A DNA stretch of 64,000 nt from Papiliotrema nemorosa (lineage: Eukaryota > Basidiomycota > Tremellomycetes > Tremellales > Rhynchogastremaceae): contig JASKOT010000004.1 in assembly GCA_032158125.1 (NCBI GenBank), positions 372,001 through 436,000 of the forward strand. Direction: 5' to 3'. A program made the position numbers and the translations under genes. Below the pieces are notes generated by a model. The model did no database searches and was not told the origin of the DNA. It saw only the letters and a list, made by a program, of their open reading frames with translations. Of the stretch, positions 1-11,092 are shown piece after piece (position 1 is the stretch's first letter; each line of letters starts with the position of its first letter).

Positions 1-145
1 TCGGATTCGACACACGGTGTCAAGACCTAGGTGTAGGTGAAAGAGTGTGGATGGTACATACCATACGAGGGATCGCCTTGATCTGGTTGAATATCCTCCC
101 GCCGATCCTCCAAATCGGCCTCGAAGCCACCGCTGTGGGTTTCAT
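1..145 (-). CDS. possible first exon of a gene leaving the left edge (partial)
   Basis: On the minus strand an ATG at 143-145 opens 28 codons, which end at a good splice donor (gtatgt, first base at 61). The exon encodes several Arg and Lys and no acidic residue (begins MKPTAVASRP), as expected of a mitochondrial presequence, but I do not recognise the protein. The rest would lie beyond the window. The call rests only on the ATG, the open frame and the donor, so it could be chance. Confidence 0.3.
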
Positions 146-459
146 ACTGACCAATCGTCGTCAATCTAGTCTATCTATGCTGTCGGGAGCGTGACTATCG
201 AGGTCGTCGGCCAAAAAAATCAAAGTGTCGAGATGAAGCAAAATCGAGGTTTCAAGCCTTTGACGGCGAAATTCGCACCTAAATTGTGGCGAAGGGCGGT
301 CTTCGCCGCACAGCTCCCATTGCAATGTCTAGCGTGTGGTGTGTATGCTGTCGCGTGAGGGCAGAGTTGTTCACACACAAGATGCATACGCTTTACAACG
401 AGGTATACTTGAGGTCGCAATCGATCATGTATGGTCGACTTTCACAATGAGTGGGATGT
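146..459. other. intergenic, no gene seen
   Basis: This lies between the possible left-edge gene and the stop of endonuclease V. Short open frames exist on both strands but show no family resemblance or convincing splice sites. It probably holds the 3' end of the endonuclease V transcript and the promoter of the left-edge gene. Confidence 0.5.
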
Positions 460-1627
460 TCAAGAGGTCCTCTCGATCTCAACCTTTGCTCGAGCCAACT
501 CGTCTCGGCCAATCCTATCTGCCAAACGGATAGGTTCAGGCAGTCTCACTCCGGGTTGTATACAGCATTGTAGAGTTAAAGCGACAGATGAGGCGAGAGA
601 TATCCGATGTCCAGGTGAGATGTGTACAGGCGATGCCCTGGCCGTCTTTTTAGGTTGTACAGGCAGTGCGGTATCGACGGTCTGTAGTGTAAGCGCCATA
701 TGGTACCCAGCCAATGGTGCTTACCGCTCCGACGAGTGGCTCACCGCGATAGAGTGGTATACCGAGAAAGTCGCCCCGCTCGACTAGTTTCTCCCTTGCG
801 ACTTGCTTGAACGCCTTCTGACTAGCCCGAAAATGCCAAGCAGCCTGTAGCTCACCAGACGTGGGTGGACGATCTTCATCTGGCAGCGTGTTGTCTATCT
901 TCAGATATCCGAGCTCATTCAGCGGGAAAATCTTACCGCAATCTGGTCGAATTGGTTGATAATCCTTCCCTATACCTATCGTGATGATCTCCCTTGTCAC
1001 CCCAAATGCCGTCGCCAAACCAGCTTGTCGGGGGTGCCAGCGCCCCATTCCATCTACAAAGATGACATTAGGTACATCTTCTGTCGGAATGTGGCTCATG
1101 GCGAGATCGTAGATTGCTTGGACATGTTCCAGCTCTCGCATGGATAGGAAGGTAGGAATGTAAGGTTGGCTCGGGCAAACCTCCTGTTTGAAGGTATGAA
1201 GAAGCTTATCAAGTCAAATGGTCATCACCCGAGGTGTATGAGGGATATCTTACCTCGAGAGTGGGGAACGACAGGATGACCAAGACGACAATCGCTCGAT
1301 TTGGATCTAGCGGGTCGTAGCCGATATCAACCCCTCCGACTCGAGTCACACCGTCAATCTCGATGCTCTCCGGTATGACGCGACACGGAGTAGGATCATC
1401 ATAGTCGTGAGCTTCAGTAGAGAACGCATCCGCCCCATTTCTGCTGCGAACAGCATATCGGATGTTTAGACCTTCCGAGTCGAGAAAGATCGCTTGCTTT
1501 GCTTGGTCTTGCTGAATCCTTGATACATGTCAGTGCGAGTGTCTGTCAGCGGTAAAGGGAAGGATCAAACATACTTTGTCCATTGGCTGAGTAAGTCTGG
1601 ATCGGCATCGTCAAGCTGCTTTGGCAT
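460..1627 (-). CDS. ENDOV: endonuclease V (inosine-specific nuclease)
   Basis: Endonuclease V cleaves nucleic acid one base 3' of inosine; eukaryotic members act mainly on RNA. Four exons give about 330 residues, the usual length for eukaryotic members. Exon 1 starts at 1627 (MPKQLDDAD) and ends at a gtatgt donor at 1574. Exon 2 carries the first catalytic Asp in VGGVDIGYD and then VLSFPTLE. Exon 3 carries PYIPTFLSMRE and the second acidic motif IFVDGMGRWHPRQAGLA. Exon 4, after an intron at about 672-716, carries SPGHRISLASSVAL and PEPIRLADR, both typical of the family C-terminus. Ending the protein at the in-frame stop near 650 would lose these motifs, so the last intron is firmly supported. 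It is head-to-head with the NmrA-like gene. Confidence 0.9.
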
Positions 1628-1682
1628 GAGTAGGCAGCCTTGTACAGCATAGTAAGCACCGGTGTACGAGTAAGCAGCGAAG

Positions 1683-1744
1683 CCAAAGTGGGGGGCTTTA
1701 AATGGGGGGACGAGTCGTAATACCATTATGACCCCCCACTTTGG
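1683..1744. repeat. 13-bp perfect inverted repeat with G6/C6 core
   Basis: The arm ccaaagtgggggg at 1683-1695 is matched by ccccccactttgg at 1732-1744, with 36 bases between. It sits about 60 bases upstream of the ENDOV start. It could form a hairpin, be a paired binding site, or be the remnant of a small element; the sequence alone does not decide. Confidence 0.75.
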
Positions 1745-1999
1745 TCTGAATGATTACGCGGGAACTCTCTTGGGCCGAGTAAGCAGCAACCTTCTCTGCT
1801 TTCCGCACTTCTACCCATATGGACAACATGCCCTCTCATGGCTTGGTCAGGTCCAACGAGGAGTCTATGACCCACACTGTTTCCGCTGATACATCCCACC
1901 TGAGGCGATTACTGATCATGCGCATCCTGCCAACGGAATGATTCATCTCCTTTCAATCCTTCGGGAATCACCTTCGGCCATGCCTACAGAACACACACA

Positions 2000-2005
2000 T
2001 ATAAA
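2000..2005 (+). promoter_or_regulatory. TATA box of the NmrA-like gene
   Basis: TATAAA lies 111 bases upstream of the ATG at 2116 and is followed by a C/A-rich leader, a normal arrangement for a regulated fungal promoter. It is assigned from motif and position only. Confidence 0.5.
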
Positions 2006-2115
2006 GGTAGCCGTTCTGTCTACTCATCCCCATCACATCAACGACTCGAATCAACTCTAATACTATCACACTACTCTCTAACCTATCACCTCAGTACGAC
2101 ACCAACCCAACAACA

Positions 2116-3255
2116 ATGTCCGCTCAAACCGCTGCCGTCTTCGCTGCTACCGGTGACCAAGGGTCTGCCGTCGTCAAGTCTCTCCTCAAAGCCGGATACA
2201 AAGTGACCGGTTTCACCCGGGACACTTCGTCTCCGAAAGCTCAACGTGGGTTAGGTCAATATCTTTCCGCACCGCCTTGCTAATGTTCAGAGCTCGAGAA
2301 ACAGGGTGTAGAAGTGGTCAAAGCCGACTTGAATGACCCCGAGTCGTACAAGTCGGCACTGCAAGGCAAAGATGCCGTATTTGTCAACGCTGATTGTGAG
2401 TTTGCGGTTTATTTCGCAAGGTGACCAAGCTCATACCCTAGTCTGGTCGATCTACCTGAACAACGGCTACAACGGAGAAGCCGCCAAGGAAGCCGAGATC
2501 AAGCAGGCCAAGGATGCCATCCAGACTGCCGTTGATGCGGGGGTTAAACATGTCGTATATTCTACCCTTGACGGAGGCCACGATGTCATCCACTGGGACT
2601 CGAAATCTGAAGGTAAGCTAATTGAGCCCATCCGGTTCTTGTGCTGACGTTTCAGTCTCTCAATGGACTCGAGACAACAAACTCCCCGTCACCAACCTCT
2701 ACCTCACTTTCTACTTTGCCGGAATTCCCAAAATGAACCTCCTCAAGCCCAACAATGACGGAACTTTCACCCTCGGTCTCCCTGCACCAGACCACACGCT
2801 CGTTCCCGGTGTCGTCGTCGAGCAGACGGGTGAATGGGTCCTCACCGCTTTGCAGAACCCTGACAAGTATATCGGTGAGTCATCGCAACTCCTGTCAGTT
2901 GCGGAATGCTAACCTTTTAGGCAAGGATATCCACGGTGTCAATGACGTCTTGACAGTCAAGGAGATGGCCGACATTCTGTCGAGGATCAGCGGGAAGACA
3001 GTCAAGACCAACTCTATGCCTGACCAATACTTCCTCTCCGACGAGTTCAAGAAGCAAGTCGGACAGGAACTCTGGTCCAACTGGAAGCTCTTCTACGACG
3101 GGTGAGTCGGTCTTTGTAATACTGCAGGGTAGCGCTGATGAGCCAGATACCCCAAGAGGGATGTTCAAGAGAGCAGGTCGTTGATTAAAGACGCTCTTAC
3201 CTTTGAATCATGGGCCCAGCAGAACGAAGGATTGAAGAAGATCCTGGATTTCTAA
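2116..3255 (+). CDS. NmrA-like NAD(P)-binding oxidoreductase
   Basis: The family has the short-chain dehydrogenase fold. Members act as redox sensors (NmrA, HSCARG type) or as oxidoreductases, and the substrate here is unknown. Six exons give about 310 residues. The N-terminus AAVFAATGDQGSAVVKSLL is a Rossmann beta-alpha unit with the TGxxG-type nucleotide loop. VVKADLNDPESYKSAL and VKHVVYSTLDGG match the next strands of the NmrA fold. The start is the first ATG after the leader (caacaATGtc). All introns are 45 nt or so with gt..ag ends. A substrate-specific name is not justified. Confidence 0.85.
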
Positions 3256-3693
3256 GGCCGAAGACGGATGACGGATCTCGTAGCACTTTGTAGAATCAGA
3301 TGACATGCGATGATAATGCAGCGAACATTTCCCATTACTTATCTACGACTCTGTCCGAAAGTTTCGCCAGAAACAGCCGGTGCACCTCTCGTGTTCGAGG
3401 ACTGAAAGATGCTGGCTGAGCAGCATCCAACAGGTCGGCAAAGATTACGTAAGTAATCGTATTGAACGCTCGCGCGTCCGGAGTGACGAGTTCGTTGATC
3501 CAGCGCAACCTCTCTCTTGCGCACACATCCTTACATCGCGACGGTATAGACAACAACACTGCGGACGAAGAGCAAGCACGAGAACACTACTGTTAGAACC
3601 TTCACGGCTCCGATCGACTGACTGTACCTCTCGACAATAGCCGCGATTCTTCACACTTCGTAGCCCTCCAACGACCCCCACCCTTCGCTCATC
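3256..3693. other. intergenic, promoter of the proteasome alpha2 gene
   Basis: This holds the 3' end of the NmrA-like gene and the upstream region of the alpha2 gene. Overlapping short open frames on both strands lack similarity and splice signals. No promoter motif can be assigned with confidence. Confidence 0.5.
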
Positions 3694-4738
3694 ATGTCCG
3701 GCCCTAGCACAGGTGGAGCTTACTCGTGAGCTCATATGTTCTGGATGTCGTCGCCAGCTCATCACCAGCTTCTCCCTTACTACTTTCTCCCCATCCGGAA
3801 AGCTTGTTCAAATTGAACATGCCCTGGCAGCCGTCGCTGGTGGTACCACATCGCTCGGTATCAAAGGTGTGTCTTGTGTTTTGTGTCAAAACTCCCTAGA
3901 CCATGAAGTGAAGATGTGCTGATGGTAGCTACAAACGGTGTCGTCCTCGCTACCGAGAAAAAGGCTCCTTCTCTGTTGCTCGACACGACAATGTTGGAGA
4001 AAGTCGCACCCATCTGCCCCAACATCGGTTTCGTCTATTCCGGCATGGGCCCAGATTTTAGAGTCTTAGTGTCCAAAGCGAGAAAGATTGCCCAGGCTTA
4101 TTGGAAAGTGTATGGAGAGTACCCGCCTACAAAGGTGTTGGTGCAGGAGGTCGCAGGGGTGATGCAAAAGGCAACCCAGTCTGGGTAAGCAGTCCTTCCC
4201 CTCAAGTCCAAGTCCTCAATCTCAATGCGCGATTGCTACTCCAATGTCGACATTTCCGTCGAGGCAATCATCATTTCCTGCCCATGACAAACGAAGAGTG
4301 ATGTGTGCTGACACCGCCCAGGGGTGTTCGACCTTATGGTATCTCTCTACTGATCGCTGGATGGGACGCACACAGAGGTCAGAGCTTGTACCAAGTCGAT
4401 CCATCTGGATCGTTCTGGGCTTGGAAGGCAAGCGCAATCGGGAAGAACATGGTCAACGGAAAAACCTTCCTCGAGAAGAGGTGAGCTGCCTTTTTCTTTT
4501 GGGATGACCGAGCTCATCTTTTAGGTACAACGACGACCTTTCTTTGGAAGATGCCATTCATACTGCCCTTTTGACCTTGAAAGAAGGATTCGAGGGTCAA
4601 ATGACGGAGAACACGATTGAGATTGGTGTGGTAACTGTCCCTACCGCCGAGCAAATGCAGGAAAAGTCGGGCGAGCGAGTCGCACCGACGTTTAGAAAGT
4701 TGACCGAGGCAGAAGTGAGGGATTACCTTGCATTGTAG
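3694..4738 (+). CDS. PRE8: 20S proteasome subunit alpha2
   Basis: This is a structural alpha subunit of the outer ring of the 20S proteasome, working in nucleus and cytosol. Five exons give about 250 residues, the normal size. The N-terminus [11 protein letters not shown] is followed by the alpha-subunit signature around [20 protein letters not shown], then [22 protein letters not shown] and [15 protein letters not shown], which identify alpha2 (Pre8/PSMA2). The start is the only ATG that gives the conserved N-terminal gate region. Introns fall after Ser11, before TNGV, inside the GGVRPYG loop and in the LEKRYNDD stretch. The second proteasome gene in the window is PRE3. Confidence 0.95.
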
Positions 4739-5254
4739 AAGTCATGTCGGTGCGTAGATACGGCCATGAAGGTGCCGATATGCATCGAGGTACCAAGATG
4801 AGTGGTGGTGGTGAGATGCCCTAGTCTAAGCAGCATTTTTTTTACCAAAAGCGGCAAGTGATCGACGACGACTGTGGTTGAATGGGTGAGGCAGGCTGAA
4901 ACAACCCACAATGGAGGGGGGACAATATACACACACCAAGGGTCCCCCCTTTGAGCCCTCCTCTACTCTTCATTCAAGCATGGACCATCTTGACATTCTG
5001 CTTCTATAAGCTCACCCGTCACTGCACCCTACCTACCCCTCCGTCAATCATACAGGACATCCACCCTTCACCAACTTACCACGCCCACCCTATTCTCACG
5101 ACGCCTCTTCAACGTAACTCTCCCCCTTGGCCGCGTTCAGATCCCCAACCTGTCCCACTTGCAAAACGGATTCCTCGAATACACTCATCAATCTACCATC
5201 CTTGCCTCTCCATCATCTTTCTATAGTGCATTCCCCTTCCATCCCCTCCTCACC
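4739..5254. other. intergenic: PRE8 3' end and kinase promoter
   Basis: No gene is seen. The right half is strongly pyrimidine-rich, as in many fungal leaders. The motif ccccccTTTGAGCC at 4944-4957 lies 311 bases before the kinase ATG and recurs almost exactly at 38836-38849. Confidence 0.5.
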
Positions 5255-7098
5255 ATGGGAGCAGGATGCTGCAAGCCAGAGGTGAGGATCCCTCTCTTCC
5301 GCAATGTCGTGATTCGCGCTCACACCTAGGCAATCGACTTTGATGGCGAGGTCAATCTCTTCCACTTTTACCTCTTACGCAGTGTAGGCAAGGGAGCATT
5401 CGGAAAGGTCAGCGAAGCTGTATATGATCCACTTGGCAGAGCTGATGGACAGGTCCGGGTCGTCCAGCACAAGCACACAAAAACGCTTTACGCTTTGAAA
5501 TACATCAACAAGGCGAAATGTGTAAAGATGAAGGCTGTAGCGAATATAGTACAAGAGAGGCGTCTACTGGAAGAGGTGTGTGCTCTTTGTCAAGAATCCT
5601 TGGCTTGTGGGTCTCGCTCATCACGCAGATCGACCACCCTTTCGTCGTCAACCTGCGGTACGCCTTTCAAGATGACGAGAATTGCTTCTTCGTCTTGGAT
5701 CTGATGTTGGGTGGTGATCTGAGGTGTAAGTCCACCCTACTATCCGTCCGACAGTCTACGTGTACTGATACATAGTTCATCTGGATAGAGCAGGCGCCAT
5801 GAACGAAGAAACGGTACGCTTCTACGTCGCGGAAATAGCCATGGCGGTAGATTACCTACATCGCAAACGTATAGTCCATCGGTATGTCGTATTCCCTCCC
5901 TTGATCGGTGTTGACGCTCATGGCAGTGATTTGAAACCCGACAATGTGTTGTTAGACGAGAGGGGACACGCCCATTTGACAGATTTCAATATAGCCGTTC
6001 ATTTCTCAGAGAGGAGGTTGTTGACGGGCGTGGCGGGAAGTATGGCTTATATGGGTATGCCCACCACCTCAAAAGACGTAATCATCGCTGATGATCAGCT
6101 CCGGAAGTCTTGACGAAACGAGGATACTCTGCCCCTGTCGATTTCTGGTCATTGGGGATATTGGCGTACGAGCTGTTATTCGGCAAGAGGCCCTTTAGGG
6201 GTAGGACAAATACCGCTCTCACCAATTCTATCCTCCATGAACCTCTCACATGGCCTGAAGATGCGCCAGGAAAATGTTCGACGGAAGGAATGCAAGCTGT
6301 CCGAGCGGTGAGTGGGTATACTGAGTCGAGCTTATTGCAGTTTTTGGAGCGAGATCCGAATAGACGATTAGGGTATCGACCTGGTGGAGGTGGATTCCAA
6401 GATATAAAAGCACATCCTTGGTTCCGCGGGATCGACTGGGAAGCATTGCATGACAAAGAGGTCGTACCGCCATTCGAGCCTGATGTGAGGGATCACACGC
6501 GAATTGAGCTGATGATATCAGTCCAAACGAGCCAATTTTGACGCCACGCACGAGCTGGAAGAGTTGTTGCTAGAGGAGAATCCCTTGAAAGCGAGGAAAC
6601 GGAAAGAGGGTCAGGATATGGAGATGATGACTCCAGAGATGCGAATGATGGAGGAGCAGTAGGTGGTCATCATCAACTATCGCTGACAGACAGCTTCAAG
6701 GTGTTTGATTTCAGCAAGACTCAACGGCAGTCTTACTACCACCCTACGCAAACCACACAGACCACACAGACCACCTCTTCCGCAACAGCCGTTTCACAAA
6801 CTTCTGCCGATTTGAAAGTTCCCACTTCTCCTGTGAATCGTCTGCCCAGTCGGCCGGCTACACCGAGCGATCGGACTGGTCTAGTCAGTCGGACGGGATT
6901 AGATGTGGAAGCGCAAATTTTGGACGGAGGCGGTATGGCCAATGTGAATGGGCGTGGTCTGGAACCGAGCGATAGTGTGGATGTTCGAGCAAGTCCAGCC
7001 AGGCAAGCTTCCCCGTTGAAGCCTCAGTCAGTCATCAAGTGTGTGGGCCTTGTCATCGCTGATATTCCAGGGACCCTCTAGTCGGCGCCGCAGTTTGA
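5255..7098 (+). CDS. YANK/STK32-type AGC serine/threonine kinase
   Basis: This is a protein kinase of the AGC group. DFG is replaced by TDFNIA, a hallmark of the YANK (STK32) family. About ten introns give some 520 residues. MGAGCCKPE at the N-terminus fits N-myristoylation (Gly2) with palmitoylatable Cys5-Cys6, so membrane attachment is likely. In order: glycine loop GKGAFGKV, ALKYINK (ATP lysine), HRDLKPDN (catalytic loop), YMAPEVLTKRGY, DFWSLGILAYELLFGKRPF, and a tail starting near FKVFDFSK that is rich in Thr, Ser and Pro and carries a short QTT repeat. A last small intron (about 7040-7070, branch gctgat) is inferred; without it the protein would stop at 7081. A 45-nt intron at 5408-5452 has an unusual place (see findings). 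Confidence 0.88.
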
Positions 7099-7395
7099 TA
7101 CCCATTCCCAGTTATAGTCTAGTTTACCCCTTGCCTGTTGATACCTTTTTGGCTTAGATTCCCTCTTGTATATAATATCCCTTGTTCTAAGGGAGTTTTC
7201 TTTTGGATTTACTGCTCTATATCCTCTAATGACCCGCGCTTGATGCATCATGACGTTTCGGTTCACCCCTGCGAGATCAACACGAAGAAGATTTCTCTCG
7301 ACTGTCCAGTGTGCAACAGTCGCCGCGGTGTATTTGTTCGTCATGATATACATACAAAGGGTGGTGTCGTGGGTGGTGTTTGTACCATGCTACCT

Positions 7396-8185
7396 CTACT
7401 CGATCCTCGACCAATGCTTCTCCTCTTTTGTCGAATCGTACTTTCCCTCTGGGACGGGTATACTTTTCACCTGATCCCTCAACGCTTGGACCTCTGGATC
7501 TCTCCACGTCTTGATGACATTGGCCAACATTGCCGCGGGGGCTTCACCGGGATAAACCATTAATCGGGCCATACGTCTATCTCTCGTTCGGTTGGCAGGC
7601 ATCATACCTTTTACTGCGCGTTTTATAATCTACCAATGAGCTCTATCGACCAGGCGCAGGATGGATGATCGCAAAGAACGCAGGCGATGCGAGCGTCGAG
7701 AGATGGTGAGGATAAAGTAAGAGGTGCGGGGGTGACTCACCTCTGTACTGTCCCTCTCTCTCATCCTAGAGATAGGAATCCATTTATCCCCTCCATGATG
7801 TCCAGAATGATGGAAATACTTCTTATCGTACCATTTTTGTCCCGTCAATCCAATCTTGTCGGCATGTTCAACAACCACAAAGTCCCCCGCATCGGCTACG
7901 ATGAGCTCCTTTACCCACGCACGACCAGAGATATCTCGAGCGAGAAACATCGTGATGGAATGGCGAGAGGGGTGAAGTGGTACTCGTACTCACTCTTCGG
8001 GTCAAAAGTAGGTTTATGTTTACCCATCAACACATGGGCTATCCTAGTTGCCTGTCGACCTAATATCCTTCCCTCACACGAGGTCCTATGCCACGCTCTT
8101 CCGAGAGCCAGTGTGGTCTATACGAATCAGCCAAAATCCACTCCATCCAACTTTTAATGCTCACCTTGCCGGCTTTATAGGACAT
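7396..8185 (-). CDS. MRPL23: mitochondrial large-subunit ribosomal protein uL13m
   Basis: This is a structural protein of the mitochondrial large ribosomal subunit. Four exons give about 170 residues. Exon 1 is MSYKAGK. Exon 2 holds the uL13 start ALGRAWHRT..GRILGRQATRIAHVLMGKHKP. Exon 3 holds GDFVVVEHADKIGLTGQKWYDKKYFHHSG, and exon 4 holds IIKRAVKGMMPANRTRDRRMARLMVY. These are the classic uL13 blocks in the right order. The start at 8185 is the only ATG that joins in frame through the first intron. The protein lacks a long presequence; yeast Mrpl23 is similar in length. Confidence 0.92.
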
Positions 8186-8396
8186 GTTGGATGAATACCG
8201 GAATGAAAAGAGAACAACAGCGATGAAAGAGTAGAGTGGAATCCACCTCGAACCTCGAATTCGAAATTTCAGAAGTGGCACTCGCCTTCATGCCACCAAA
8301 TCCATCAGGTTCACTCGTACCCGTCACGTACGCTGTATCATGCATGCATCAAGATTCGTAACAATGGATAGGGCTACACATCTAAAGCACATCTAA

Positions 8397-10819
8397 TCAC
8401 TCTACGCTCTCGGCAGAATCCCGCGACAACAATGAAAATAGATACAATATACTCGTCCCAAAGAATAAACTCACGCCTACACCGACCATTTCCGCCTTCC
8501 AGCCCTTCGCTCCGGTAGGCTCAGTCGTAACAGCGGTGAGATTGAGCCCTTTCATAGAGCCCAGTTTACTTGGACTCTGTCGCAAAAGATCAAATATCGC
8601 CAAACCGAGGAACAAGACGGCCGTGGGGTACATGAGCGCCAATAGGAACCTTTCGAATCGACTCTTGTCTCGATGGGTAGGTCGACTGAAAATGATCGAT
8701 ACAAATGCTCGGATACGCGACAAGGCCAGCTTGTCTTGCAGTAGAGGCTGGTCAGGGAGCGGGTTGGGAAGTTTCCGCTGTCTCGAGGTGTACGAGGGAG
8801 GCAACCAGGTTCCGTGCAATCTGCACGTAAGCTTTGCTCCAGAAATGAGACCCACCCATAAGGTACTCGCTGAGGCAGTTTGATCCGGCAGACGACAGCG
8901 TCCATGCCATCGCCCATACGCTTTGCATCGATCACCCAAAGTTCTGACCCTGCATCCGGGCCAGTCGACGGTGTGCCGTCAGGCAAGAGGTGACTTTCGT
9001 CATAGACTATCCTCAGCTTTGGTCGCCTCGAGAACGTCCCACTCACCATAAGTCAACAAATACCCGTCGTCCTCGTCAGATGCATCTTTTCTCGGAACAA
9101 AGCGTGTCTCTTGGGCGAACCAGCCATCCGGGCAAGCGAAAATCTCCAATGGGCCCCTCTTACCCTCCTTCCAATCCGCCATGATCTGCGCAGAACTCCG
9201 GTCGTCGGCTGGCCCACTGCCACCTGCCTCTTTGCCCATCTCGATCAACGTCTTAACGTCGACCTTGACTATACAATCGACCTTGGCTGCTCCGCCCAAT
9301 CGTTCGTCGAAAGAACCCGATTTCATGGTGCATCCATAGACGTATCGCGCTTCCGACATGCCCAGATCGGTTGGTACCGAGGGGAACTCGAAGGGAATCA
9401 CTGTAAGAGGGAACGAGTGAGATATGACACCAGTCTTTTCTTCTCCAGGGGGCATCACAAAGCGGTAGTAATGTAGTCGGACCACATCGTCGGCCCCAGC
9501 TGCCTGCTCTACGGCCGGAATGTCAACTGCACCAGCGGCGTATACCAATTTTGCACTGTGAAATCGACATCCGAGCATATTGACTGCGACCAATTCTCCG
9601 TTCGCATATTCGTCCCACGCGTTGGCGGTATGGAAAATCAAGCTGGGACGCGGTTCGGAGAAACGGATGGGTTCCCGCGGAGTCGCCTCTGAGCGCAAGA
9701 GTCGGGGGAAGACGACAAATTCCGAGGGTAGCGTTCGGTCAAAGTGGATCAAGGGGACAGGAGGTAAATACATCAAGTTGGCAGGTGACAGGGTGAGAGG
9801 AAGGTTGAGCAAAATGGTGTGGGTACGCGTGGCTGCAAAGTCGTGCATCCTGGTATTATTAGCACCGGCGCAGAGATGGACGGATCCAGCCCACATTTTG
9901 GCTCGACCAATATCGATGCCTTCTTTCCAGACAAGATGATTACCATACCGGTCGATCACGGAGTATCTGACATGAGGAGCGTCGAACATTTGGGTTGAAT
10001 AGAAGATGAGACTCCCATCGATGGGGTCCACCCGAGGGTGAGCAGTCATCCAGTCCTGCCTGTCAACTGAGTCGCCGCGACAATCTCACCTCTTGAACCC
10101 GTGGAAGAGTCCAGCGTTTCCACCATTCCCATTTACCCCTTCTCATTCCTAAACTCTCCCCGTGTTCGTCTTTCAACCGATCCCAATCTACCGTCTCGAG
10201 CTCGGGCACCCTGACCTCTAACGGTGGACCAGATTCGCACGTCGCCAACAAGCGATTATCCCATTCCTCTTCATTGTCATCCTGCTCCCGTTCAAGTTCC
10301 GCCTCTTTGCCCAGACCTTTACCCCACCAGAGGACACTGGTGTTTGCCACACTCAATACGCCCATTTGAGCCCTGACAGCGATGAAGAAGGCCTGGAGGA
10401 TGGCCACCACGATTCGATGCAAAGACGACAGGGGTGATATTAGCAAAGCGATCGAGGGGATGGGCGAACGGAGCAGGAGCAGAGTGAGGGTGAGCAATGG
10501 TGTGGCCAAGTGTCGATTGGTATACGTCGGTAATTCATCAGCCGAGCTAGGGAAGAGTACACCATGTAACATCCCATCACCGTCAAACCTGGTATGAGTA
10601 CGATGCTGCGCGCCTCATACCTCACCAGTGGTAGTGCCTTCCCTTTTCAGGAGGGTAGACGGGATTTCCACCATTCCGGATGTACTGTCCTCCTAGGAGT
10701 TCTGGCGGTATCTCCCCATGGACCACTTGGCACTTGTACGAGATGAACTCTTCGTCCACGGGCGCGAAATTGCCCCGTAGAAAGGGGTGTATATCGTTGT
10801 CTGGCGGTACTGTCGACAT
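8397..10819 (-). CDS. carotenoid cleavage oxygenase (RPE65/CCD family) with membrane-like segments
   Basis: Non-heme iron enzymes of this family cut carotenoids to apocarotenoids or retinal. Five exons give roughly 780 residues. The N-terminus has the IPPELLGGQYIRNGGNP motif and, across intron 1, HWFDGDGMLHG. All four iron ligands are visible: His in TAHPRVDP, MHDFAATRTH, FHTANAWDE and GLHGTW. The first lies just after an intron and the last is created by splicing (PYG|LHGTW). Two features go beyond the usual fold: a strongly hydrophobic insert near residues 85-135 (TLTLLLLRSPIPS, VVAILQAFFIAV), and two likely C-terminal helices (LLALMYPTAVLFLGLAIF and VGVSLFFGTSILYLFSLL). Fungal relatives cleave torulene or beta-carotene; making retinal for an opsin is an inference only. 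Confidence 0.9.
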
Positions 10820-11092
10820 GATCGACGGCCAAGATCGCTTCTTTGGTGATTAGCAGAGTGTTATGTGGTCATCCTTTTCTGTAAAAGAAATTTCTCGTCG
10901 ACCAAGATAATCGACGTCGCCATAAGCCATATGCATGACATGACGTCCGCGTGAGCTGAAGGGGGGGGGTCTGGGTTTTTGCCACCCACCTTGGGAGTGC
11001 CACATTGAGCATTTCTCCGTCCACCCTCTCACTCTTGTCTACTTCATTGTGTATCAATCAACTCTTTCCTGCTTATTCACAGCTCACACACC

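Larger units (their letters stand above)
1628..2115. other. divergent promoter region (ENDOV / NmrA-like)
   Basis: These 488 bases separate two genes transcribed away from each other. They hold a perfect 13-bp inverted repeat and a TATA box (both listed separately) and a pyrimidine-rich leader before the NmrA-like ATG. No open frame with family similarity was seen. Confidence 0.6.

Noticed and set aside
4951..5226. 91-codon plus-strand frame before the kinase
   Set aside because: It is a pyrimidine-rich leader whose translation is Pro/Ser/His-rich. Typical of fungal 5' untranslated DNA lacking stop codons by composition.
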